Origin: Candidatus Woesearchaeota archaeon
GTDB lineage: Archaea > Nanobdellota > Nanobdellia > Woesearchaeales > WALR01
Length of the DNA: 7,116 nt
Direction: 5' to 3'
Assembly: GCA_015522765.1 (NCBI GenBank)
Contig: WALR01000090.1
Span: forward strand, 1-7,116
Shown here piece by piece: positions 1 through 5,018 of this stretch. The notes under the pieces are model-generated. The model was not told where the DNA came from, did not search any database, and was given only the letters and a program-made list of their open reading frames with translations. Position 1 is the first letter of the stretch. Each line of letters begins with the position of its first letter. The translations under genes were made by a program, and so were the position numbers.

Positions 1-37
1 CCTCTCTAAGATAGCTAAGTTTATTGACTACCAAAAA

Positions 38-60
38 GTTTAAATAGGAGTTAAATATTA
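38..60 (+). promoter_or_regulatory. Candidate archaeal TATA elements upstream of the lipoprotein gene
   Basis: Two overlapping AT-rich elements, GTTTAAATAG (38-47) and TTAAATATTA (51-60), resemble archaeal TATA boxes. The A-run just before them (33-37) could act as a purine-rich BRE. Either would start transcription near 65-85 and leave a 5' leader of roughly 75-90 nt. That is long for an archaeal mRNA but fits the Shine-Dalgarno start of the downstream gene. A later TATA-like stretch at 91-100 cannot be excluded. Nothing coding is visible in 1-157. Confidence 0.4.
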
Positions 61-112
61 GGAAGTAATGACAGAATTGGCTCTCTGTGGTTAATAAAGA
101 TGCGCTGTCATT

Positions 113-132
113 GAATAAGACCGAATAAGACT
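113..132 (+). repeat. Two-copy 10-bp tandem repeat in the lipoprotein leader
   Basis: GAATAAGACC at 113-122 is followed directly by GAATAAGACT at 123-132, with nine of ten bases identical. It lies 26 bp upstream of the start codon, inside the likely 5' leader. It may be a replication-slippage product or a protein or RNA binding site; no function can be assigned. Confidence 0.6.
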
Positions 133-157
133 AAACTGATATAGAGAGGTGGAGTGA

Positions 158-1516
158 ATGAATACAAATCTTTTTGTTAAGATAGGAATGCTATCATCTG
201 TTATTGCATTAATCCTCATTGCGGGGTGTGCAGTGCAGAAGGGGACAGAAGGGCAGGTGTGTATCCCGCCGGAGAAAGCAGCTCAGCTTGGACTGATATC
301 CCCATCAGGGGCAACCCAGCCAAAAGCAAATGTTACAAATGTCAGCCAGCCGGAAAAGACTGAAATACCCACTGTTCCCCAGCAGCCTGTTGAACAGCCA
401 ACAGCAAATGTTACAAATGCAACAAAAGTGGCAAATGCAACAAAGGAAGAGGAAAAGCCGCAATTAAATCAGACACCTACACCACCTCCGGAGGAAAATA
501 AGACGCAGCCGACACCGCCCCCTATAGGGGAAGCGGCCCTCATAAAGAAGGTTGTTGAAGGAAACCTTGTTGATTTATCAAAGGTAAAGGCTGTTGATGC
601 CGATGGCGATACAGTGAGCTATACATATACTGCACCCCTCGACGAGAACGGGAAGTGGCAGACCAAGATAGGGGATGCAGGGAATTATATTACTATGATA
701 ACCGCAAGCGACGGGAAATCCCAGACATCCATTAAGGTTAAGATAGAGGTTCTTCCCAAGAACAGGCCGCCGGTAATAAGCCTCAAGAGTGATACAGTGA
801 CAGTAAACGAGGGCGAAACAGTTGTACTTAACCCCGAGGTTACGGACCCGGACGGAGATAATGTAACTGTCTCCTACTCCGGCTGGATGACGAGCAACAC
901 AAAGAAAACAGATTATAACAGTGCGGGAACATACACTGTGACCATAACCGCAACTGACGGCGTGAACACAGTTAAGAAGAATGTGACTGTAAATGTGCTG
1001 AATGTCAACAGAGCCCCTGTCTTTGAGGAGCTGTCCCCTGTAACTGTTGTGGAGGGCCAGAAGGTAGAGGTCAAGCCTGTTGTTTCAGACCCCGACGGGG
1101 ACAAGGTAAAAATAACATTCAGCGCCCCCCTCGACGAGAATGGAGTATGGCAGACCACTGAGGGAGACGCGGGGACTTACACTGTTACTGTCGGTGCAAG
1201 CGACGGCAAGACAGAGGTAACCAAGGATGTTGTTGTAAAGGTAGAGCCCATGAATCATCCGCCAGTAATAAGCAATGTGAAGGATGTCCTTGTTAATGCA
1301 GGGGAAACAGTGGTTCTTACACCCGAGGTTACGGACCCTGACGGCGATACAACAACAGTGACCTACTCCGGCTGGATGACGAGCAACACAAAGAAGACGA
1401 CAGAAGCAGACGGTGGGAAGCACAATGTAACCATCACTGCAAGCGACGGAAAGCTCGAAACAAGCAAGACAATAACAGTGACCGTCAACAGGGCGCCTGT
1501 ATTCGTAGAGGTCTAA
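158..1516 (+). CDS. Surface lipoprotein with four tandem Ig/cadherin-like repeats
   Basis: Predicted secreted, lipid-anchored surface protein of 452 residues; no specific ligand is evident. The N-terminus has K8, a hydrophobic stretch (about 9-22) and the lipobox I21-A22-G23-C24, so C24 should be the anchored residue. Residues about 25-125 form a Pro/Thr/Gln/Asn-rich linker with seven N-x-S/T sequons, likely glycosylated stalk sequence. Four beta-sandwich-like repeats of 75-85 residues follow (about 127-205, 206-289, 290-371, 372-447). Each has a D-x-D-G-D motif (D147, D230, D311, D393), typical of calcium-binding cadherin-like/Ig-like tandem domains, and an S/T-D-G turn near its end. Repeats 1 and 3 match each other (APLDENGxWQT), as do repeats 2 and 4 (YSGWMTSNTKKT). 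The ATG at 158 is preceded by a good Shine-Dalgarno, GAGGTGG (146-152). The protein stops right after an NRAPVF junction that elsewhere begins a new repeat. Adhesion or cell-surface interaction is inference. Confidence 0.85.
   Translation: MNTNLFVKIGMLSSVIALILIAGCAVQKGTEGQVCIPPEKAAQLGLISPSGATQPKANVTNVSQPEKTEIPTVPQQPVEQPTANVTNATKVANATKEEEKPQLNQTPTPPPEENKTQPTPPPIGEAALIKKVVEGNLVDLSKVKAVDADGDTVSYTYTAPLDENGKWQTKIGDAGNYITMITASDGKSQTSIKVKIEVLPKNRPPVISLKSDTVTVNEGETVVLNPEVTDPDGDNVTVSYSGWMTSNTKKTDYNSAGTYTVTITATDGVNTVKKNVTVNVLNVNRAPVFEELSPVTVVEGQKVEVKPVVSDPDGDKVKITFSAPLDENGVWQTTEGDAGTYTVTVGASDGKTEVTKDVVVKVEPMNHPPVISNVKDVLVNAGETVVLTPEVTDPDGDTTTVTYSGWMTSNTKKTTEADGGKHNVTITASDGKLETSKTITVTVNRAPVFVEV
325..419 (+). 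repeat. 17-bp direct repeat coding sequon-rich linker
   Basis: AGCAAATGTTACAAATG occurs at 325-341 and again at 403-419, exactly 78 bp (26 codons) apart and in frame. Both copies encode the ANVTN sequon pair of the stalk. This suggests the glycosylated linker grew by in-frame duplication. Confidence 0.8.
873..1395 (+). repeat. Long in-frame duplication of a two-domain unit (34-bp identical core)
   Basis: A 34-bp stretch at 873-906 recurs without change at 1362-1395, 489 bp apart. The matching segment of the other repeat type (GACGAGAA at 641-648 and 1133-1140) is 492 bp apart. The similar offsets show that a unit of about 163 codons holding two different domains was duplicated as a block, giving an A-B-A-B order with a one-codon length difference. 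Confidence 0.85.
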
Positions 1517-1529
1517 AAGACCTCTTTTT
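1507..1529 (+). terminator. Hairpin plus T-tract at the end of the lipoprotein gene
   Basis: AGAGGTC (1507-1513) and GACCTCT (1519-1525) form a perfect 7-bp stem with a 5-nt loop, and T-rich sequence follows (1525-1529, then more Ts to 1550). The stop codon TAA (1514-1516) lies in the loop. The arrangement looks like an intrinsic terminator. Archaeal termination relies mainly on U-tracts, so the hairpin may instead protect the 3' end. No matching T-tract is visible for the convergent gene on the other strand. Confidence 0.65.
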
Positions 1530-1553
1530 ATTTCTCTTTTTTATATTTTTATA

Positions 1554-2861
1554 TTATCCTTTCTTATTAAAATCAAGGAGTGAGGTCTGCATTCTTTTTC
1601 TTTGGTTATTATATGTGCCTTCTCTGTTGGATTCTATTTTCTTTTCCTTCTCTGATAAGGAGCCTTTGAATAGGGGGACGCCGTACTCCCCGTCATATCC
1701 CGGCTTTATCTTAAGCCTGCCTTCCCTCACACTGATGACTGCGGATGCCAGCTCCTCGCCAACGGCTTTTTCAAGCGTCTCATAGGGTGTGTTCAGCAGG
1801 ACATCAAACTCGGATGACTCAGGGGGTTTAACAAGCGCGTAGTATGTCTTCCAGACATCCTTTGTGGCTAGCCCCCTGTTAATCACATGGGCTATTATCT
1901 CTGAGAGGGGAATCAATGAGTAAAATCCAGGTCTTCCCTCCGGGGTGTATCCCTCCGGCCTGTCCGCGAGCTCCTCTACTCTGTGGAGAACCCCTATTGT
2001 GAGCTCCCTCTTGCACACAGGGCAGATGTTGTTGTTCTTCATTGCTTCCGATGGCTTCATTGACACATTGCAGGCCCTGTGTCCATCGTAGTGATACTTT
2101 CCATAAGCAGGATCAACCTCCACGGTCCCTTTAAGCCCCTCCCCTGTTCTTATTGCTTTAACGATGTCCCTGTAAGTCGCATTTTTCAAATCAAAGATTG
2201 TCGCCTCCCTCCCAATCCTCCACGGCCAGAAGCTGTGGCTGTCTGAGTTGCTTACTAGGTTGACCTTATCAAGGCTGCTCAGCCGCCAGTTCATGGGCGG
2301 ATCTGAACTTAGCCCTGTCTCTATTGCGTGGATATTCTTCCTCTGGTCAAGGAAAGCCTCCTCCAGGGAGTCAAAGCCCGACTTGGAGCCGAATACGCCG
2401 AACCAGGGCGTCCAGGCATGCGCAGGTATAATCTCAAACAGGGGGTTTATCTTTAATGCCTCGTATGTGAAGTCCGCAATGCTCATGTTGAATATTGGCC
2501 TGCCGTCATAGTCAAGCCTGCCCTTTGTAGCCAGAAACTCTGATAACTGCTCCACGCTTCCCATGTCCGGCGCGAGCACAACAAGGTGGATTCTCCTTCC
2601 TCTCCTGCCCTGAGTGTATACGAATGAGAGCTCTGTCTGGAGCAGGAACTTAAATCCGCTGGCTGTGGTGTATATGCCTTCTCCGCCTTCATTGAGGTTC
2701 CTCTTGAGCTCCTCCTGCCATTTGGGATGGGTGAAGTCCCCTGTTCCGAGAATATCGACGCCCTTAATCCTTGCATATTTCTCAAGATGGCTTATGTCAA
2801 GCGCCTTTGAGGTGGCCCTTGAGAACCTCGAGTGTATATGAAGATCAGCTATTATTCTCAT
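1554..2861 (-). CDS. endoQ: Endonuclease Q (PHP-family repair nuclease)
   Basis: EndoQ nicks DNA 5' of deaminated bases (uracil, hypoxanthine, xanthine) and abasic sites to start an alternative repair path. The 435-residue length is close to the family norm of about 400-430. The N-terminal PHP metal-binding domain shows D6-L-H8-I-H10, G-D42, E77, P-A-H148, the I-E181-T-G segment and N-S-D207-S-H209. A zinc-binding insert follows: H261-R-A-C264 and C280-P-V-C283, then the conserved L-T-I-G-V-L-H-R-V-E-E-L-A-D-R block (287-301). After a charged linker (about 400-424) the protein ends in QTSLLDF (425-431), which fits a PCNA-interacting PIP box. The same family is sometimes mislabelled UvrD-like helicase in databases. 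The ATG at 2861 is chosen because the PHP motif starts five residues later; it has no Shine-Dalgarno, which fits a short-leader archaeal mRNA. It is convergent with the lipoprotein gene (37-bp gap) and divergent from the methyltransferase gene. Confidence 0.93.
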   Translation of the reverse strand: MRIIADLHIHSRFSRATSKALDISHLEKYARIKGVDILGTGDFTHPKWQEELKRNLNEGGEGIYTTASGFKFLLQTELSFVYTQGRRGRRIHLVVLAPDMGSVEQLSEFLATKGRLDYDGRPIFNMSIADFTYEALKINPLFEIIPAHAWTPWFGVFGSKSGFDSLEEAFLDQRKNIHAIETGLSSDPPMNWRLSSLDKVNLVSNSDSHSFWPWRIGREATIFDLKNATYRDIVKAIRTGEGLKGTVEVDPAYGKYHYDGHRACNVSMKPSEAMKNNNICPVCKRELTIGVLHRVEELADRPEGYTPEGRPGFYSLIPLSEIIAHVINRGLATKDVWKTYYALVKPPESSEFDVLLNTPYETLEKAVGEELASAVISVREGRLKIKPGYDGEYGVPLFKGSLSEKEKKIESNREGTYNNQRKRMQTSLLDFNKKG

Positions 2862-2892
2862 TTCGCTGATGTATGAAATCTGAATTAAAAAA

Positions 2893-2926
2893 CTTTCTAT
2901 ATGCTTAACCTTTTTATATGCTTAAT
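2893..2926 (-). promoter_or_regulatory. EndoQ promoter region carrying a 17-bp tandem repeat
   Basis: On the minus strand, CATATAAAAAG (2910-2920) is a good archaeal TATA box. Transcription from it would begin near 2888, leaving a leader of about 27 nt. It sits in a two-copy tandem repeat of a 17-bp unit (2893-2909 and 2910-2926) that differs at only two positions. The second copy carries its own TATA-like CATATAGAAAG nearer the gene. The repeat could be two alternative TATA boxes or a paired operator over the promoter. Confidence 0.55.
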
Positions 2927-2950
2927 CCATATGAAAATGTGTGAAAGCAC

Positions 2951-2966
2951 AAAAATATTTTTAAAG
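2951..2966 (+). promoter_or_regulatory. TATA-like promoter of the methyltransferase gene (probably leaderless)
   Basis: AAAAATATTTTTAAAG (2951-2966) holds a TATA-like element centred near 2962. The start codon at 2989 is about 27 bp downstream, where archaeal transcription would begin. No Shine-Dalgarno is present just before the ATG. A leaderless mRNA is the simplest reading. Confidence 0.5.
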
Positions 2967-2988
2967 AGTGCATGTTTCTTCTCCCTGA

Positions 2989-3663
2989 ATGAAATACATA
3001 ACCAAGGACGGCTCATTCACCCTGTTAAACACAGATTACAATGAGACCTACCATCCTATAAGCGGGGCAATAAAGGGGGCGTACAAAAGGTTTATTGAGC
3101 CTACACTACTCGGGGATGTGGCAAAGAGGGGGGCTATAAAGATACTTGATGTGGCGCTGGGCCTCGGCTATAACATCGCAGCTGCGATAGAGGACATAAA
3201 GAAGAAAAATCCTGACTGCATAATCAATATAACCACCCTTGAGAAGGATTCTAATGTGTTCTCACTTATAAAAAAGCTGAATCCAAATATAAAGAGCTAC
3301 AAAATAATTAAGGAGCTCGCCCGGGAATACGAGAAGTCAAAGAAAGAGGGGAAGGCAGATGAGATAGTGATAAAACACGGCAACATCATAATAAGGGCGC
3401 TGATAGGAGACGCTGTCAATACCATAAGCAGGATAAGCACTAAGTTTGACGCGGTGTTCCTTGACCCCTTCTCGCCCCAGAGAAACTCTGAACTGCTGAG
3501 CCCTGATTTCCTGAGCAAGATATCCTTGAGGATGAAGAAGAAGGCGAGGCTGGCAACGATTATAAAGGCGGGTAAATTAAAGGATTCGTTGAAGGATGCA
3601 GGGCTAAAAATTGTGGCTGGGACGCCGGAGGGCAGAGCCCCCGGAATTGTTGCGGTTAAATAA
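2989..3663 (+). CDS. MnmC/DUF752-like SAM-dependent methyltransferase
   Basis: This is a stand-alone Rossmann-fold methyltransferase of the MnmC2/DUF752 family, 224 residues. The N-terminus has the family signature: T-x-D-G-S-F-T-L (5-12) and E19-T-Y-H22-x3-G-A (26-27). SAM-binding motif I is I-L-D-V-A-L-G-L-G-Y-N (52-62), E85 is the likely acidic residue contacting the ribose, and G-D (140-141) follows. The family core F-D-A-V-F-L-D-P-F-S-P-Q-R-N lies at 153-166, in place of the D-A-W-F-L-D-G-F-x-P form of bacterial MnmC. Bacterial MnmC fuses this domain to an FAD oxidase. Here the oxidase is absent, as in the DUF752 protein of Aquifex, which methylates nm5U to mnm5U at tRNA position 34. A tRNA wobble-uridine role is therefore likely but inferred; the archaeal substrate could differ. 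It is transcribed alone, divergent from EndoQ and convergent with dphB. Confidence 0.8.
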   Translation: MKYITKDGSFTLLNTDYNETYHPISGAIKGAYKRFIEPTLLGDVAKRGAIKILDVALGLGYNIAAAIEDIKKKNPDCIINITTLEKDSNVFSLIKKLNPNIKSYKIIKELAREYEKSKKEGKADEIVIKHGNIIIRALIGDAVNTISRISTKFDAVFLDPFSPQRNSELLSPDFLSKISLRMKKKARLATIIKAGKLKDSLKDAGLKIVAGTPEGRAPGIVAVK

Positions 3664-3715
3664 TGTGATTAATAATTAGTCCGATTAATATTTGTTCTTT
3701 ACATGTCATTTACAC

Positions 3716-3720
3716 TTTTT
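3716..3720 (+). terminator. Short T-tract downstream of the methyltransferase gene
   Basis: Five Ts about 53 bp after the stop codon, with T-rich sequence between, fit an archaeal U-tract terminator. There is no hairpin. The 132-bp convergent gap (3664-3795) is AT-rich and holds no convincing gene. Confidence 0.35.
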
Positions 3721-3739
3721 GCCTTCCTAATCTGAATTT

Positions 3740-3746
3740 AAAAAAA
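3740..3746 (-). terminator. Seven-T tract downstream of dphB
   Basis: Seven As on the plus strand give a U7 run in the dphB transcript, about 50 nt after its stop codon. This is the typical form of an archaeal terminator. No stable stem precedes it. Confidence 0.5.
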
Positions 3747-3795
3747 TAGCCGCCTAACCATCTTCCCAACCACTTTCATGTCTTCCTTCCTGTCT

Positions 3796-4566
3796 TTATC
3801 CCTTCTTTATCTCTCTGAAATAAGAGAGAGCTTCCTCCTCAATAAAATGGAGCTTTCCAGGTATGATTAGGCAGTGGGGGGGCTTTCCAAGCCGGGCAGT
3901 TGCAATCTTCCCTGCGTCTGAGAAGACAATCTTTGAGTCTGAGAATCCCAGGCGGGCGCATCCGACAACGGGTGTTTCGGGAAGGAAGACTTTCTCTTCC
4001 TTTAGAGACTCAATCCTGTTAAGAAGGGCAACGGCTTCCTTAATTGTCATTAGCCTGTTATTCTCCATATCAATGTCAAGTAACAGCAGGGTGTGCAGGC
4101 CCCTCTTCAGGTTCTCTTTTATGACATCATAGGGCGTCATGGGGAAAAATCCCTTTGAGGGCGTCACAAGGGTTGTTGTCCTTCCAAACTTGTAGAGGTC
4201 CAGGCCTGTATCCGAGACGAGCGTCAATATTGAAGCTGAGTGAAAAACCCTTATAGGGACGCCCGCCTTTTTCGCCCTTAGAAGGAGGTCTATGTGGGTG
4301 GTGGCGCTAAAAACATCCCCCGGGACGAGGAATGCAACCTCTTCCTCCTTAGATGAAAGAATTATCTCCTCCCCTGACTCGACAAGATTCCTATCTGCAA
4401 TTATTATTTTTTTGCCGTAAAACTCCTCAAGCCGAGGAACAGGGTCTTCCATAATGGAAGTGTATGAGTCAATGAAGAGTCTTGAGCATTTTTTTATGGC
4501 ATTTAAGCCTGCAAGGGAAATCTGAAATTTGTCGCCTACACCCAGCCCAATCATGTTAAGAGTCAT
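3796..4566 (-). CDS. dphB: Diphthine synthase DphB
   Basis: DphB uses SAM to methylate the 3-amino-3-carboxypropyl-histidine of translation elongation factor aEF2, the second step of archaeal diphthamide synthesis. The 256-residue length matches the family (about 250-265). Signatures in order: M-I-G-L-G-V-G-D (5-12); V-P-G-D-V-F-S-A-T-T-H-I-D (family form G-D-P-x-S/V-A-T-T-H); the M-T-P-Y-D-V-I-K-E-N-L segment followed by G-L-H-T-L-L-L-L-D-I; and A-R-L-G-F followed by P-P-H-C-L-I-I-P-G-K-L-H-F-x-E-E-E-A-L near the C-terminus. GDVFSATTH instead of GDPxSATTH is a mild deviation in the SAM site. The ATG at 4566 follows a strong Shine-Dalgarno, GGAGGTGG (4571-4578). The small membrane-protein gene ends 24 bp upstream on the same strand, so the two are probably co-transcribed. 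Confidence 0.95.
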   Translation of the reverse strand: MTLNMIGLGVGDKFQISLAGLNAIKKCSRLFIDSYTSIMEDPVPRLEEFYGKKIIIADRNLVESGEEIILSSKEEEVAFLVPGDVFSATTHIDLLLRAKKAGVPIRVFHSASILTLVSDTGLDLYKFGRTTTLVTPSKGFFPMTPYDVIKENLKRGLHTLLLLDIDMENNRLMTIKEAVALLNRIESLKEEKVFLPETPVVGCARLGFSDSKIVFSDAGKIATARLGKPPHCLIIPGKLHFIEEEALSYFREIKKG

Positions 4567-4570
4567 TCTT

Positions 4571-4578
4571 CCACCTCC
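4571..4578 (-). promoter_or_regulatory. Strong ribosome binding site of dphB
   Basis: GGAGGTGG lies 4 nt before the dphB ATG and is nearly a full match to the 16S rRNA anti-Shine-Dalgarno. It sits in the 24-bp gap after the upstream stop codon. It decides the dphB start and supports translation from an internal position of a polycistronic mRNA. Confidence 0.75.
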
Positions 4579-4590
4579 TTCTTATCCTTC

Positions 4591-4950
4591 CTATTCCTTC
4601 TTGTCCTTCCTCTTTGTTCTTTTATTCATTTCCGGATGAAGATGCAATGCCAGCATGAGAAACGCGAGTAGGAAGAGGGCTGATGAGGCGATGACAAGGG
4701 GCATCTCCTGCGCTTCTTTTCCATTGCTTCTCTTATAAGCTCCTCCGCCAGCCTGTTTAAATGCGCTGCCTGCAAGGTTGTTATCAGACAATGGGCTTAG
4801 GTGGATGGAGCTGCACACATCCTCTGGAGGGCAGTTTGGGGGGAAGCAGCAGCTCTGAGAGATAACCCAGCCTGTAATCCCCTCTTTTAGTAGGAATGCT
4901 GCAAGCAGGGTGAAAGCGAGTAGCAGGGCTATCTTTATTGCATATGCCAT
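4591..4950 (-). CDS. Small two-TM membrane protein with a Cys-rich outer loop
   Basis: Function not recognised; 119 residues. The first hydrophobic segment (about 5-21) could be a signal anchor. After K22 comes the ITGWVI stretch, then a Pro/Cys-rich motif with four cysteines (C34, C35, C40, C46; CC-x4-C-x5-C) separated by FPPN and PPEDV. A polar loop (about 47-82) leads to a second TM helix (about 84-103) and a very basic tail ending KRTKRKDKKE. The basic tail suggests a cytoplasmic C-terminus, placing the cysteine loop outside, where it could form disulfides or bind metal. Similar CCFPPxC segments after a TM helix seem familiar from DPANN-type archaea, but this is recall, not a search. The ATG at 4950 has a Shine-Dalgarno, AGGTGA (4955-4960). 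It lies between the regulator gene (68-bp gap) and dphB (24-bp gap), all on one strand. Confidence 0.75.
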   Translation of the reverse strand: MAYAIKIALLLAFTLLAAFLLKEGITGWVISQSCCFPPNCPPEDVCSSIHLSPLSDNNLAGSAFKQAGGGAYKRSNGKEAQEMPLVIASSALFLLAFLMLALHLHPEMNKRTKRKDKKE

Positions 4951-4990
4951 TTTATCACCTGTTTGTATCCTTTGCCGTATCTGTGTTCTC

Positions 4991-5012
4991 CTTTGTTTTC
5001 ACTTTGTTTTCA
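4991..5012 (-). repeat. Perfect 11-bp tandem repeat between regulator and membrane protein genes
   Basis: Two identical 11-bp units (plus strand CTTTGTTTTCA, 4991-5001 and 5002-5012) lie in the 68-bp gap between the regulator stop and the Shine-Dalgarno of the membrane-protein gene. On the transcribed strand the unit is TGAAAACAAAG. It may be an operator pair or a slippage product. No separate TATA box is clear in this gap. Confidence 0.75.
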
Positions 5013-5018
5013 TGTTCT

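Noticed and set aside
101..112. TGCGCTGTCATT occurs here and again at 5779-5790.
   Set aside because: One or two exact 12-base matches are expected by chance in 7 kb; the flanks do not match.
485..530. Two perfect palindromes, CCTCCGGAGG (485-494) and CCCCTATAGGGG (519-530), in the stalk-coding region.
   Set aside because: Both fall in proline codons of the linker and are explained by CCN codon runs next to purine-rich codons; no regulatory context.
1085..1423. Minus-strand open frame of 112 codons opposite the lipoprotein repeats.
   Set aside because: It lies fully within the repeat array of a well-supported gene, so its open length reflects repeated codons.
3667..3690. GATTAATA direct repeat (3667-3674 and 3683-3690) after the methyltransferase gene.
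   Set aside because: It is short and AT-rich, and expected in such spacers.
3738..3779. Thirteen-residue minus-strand ORF (MKVVGKMVRRLFF) after dphB, with an AGGAAGG upstream.
   Set aside because: It ends inside the U7 terminator tract and is too short to separate from chance; purine-rich sequence before it is common here.
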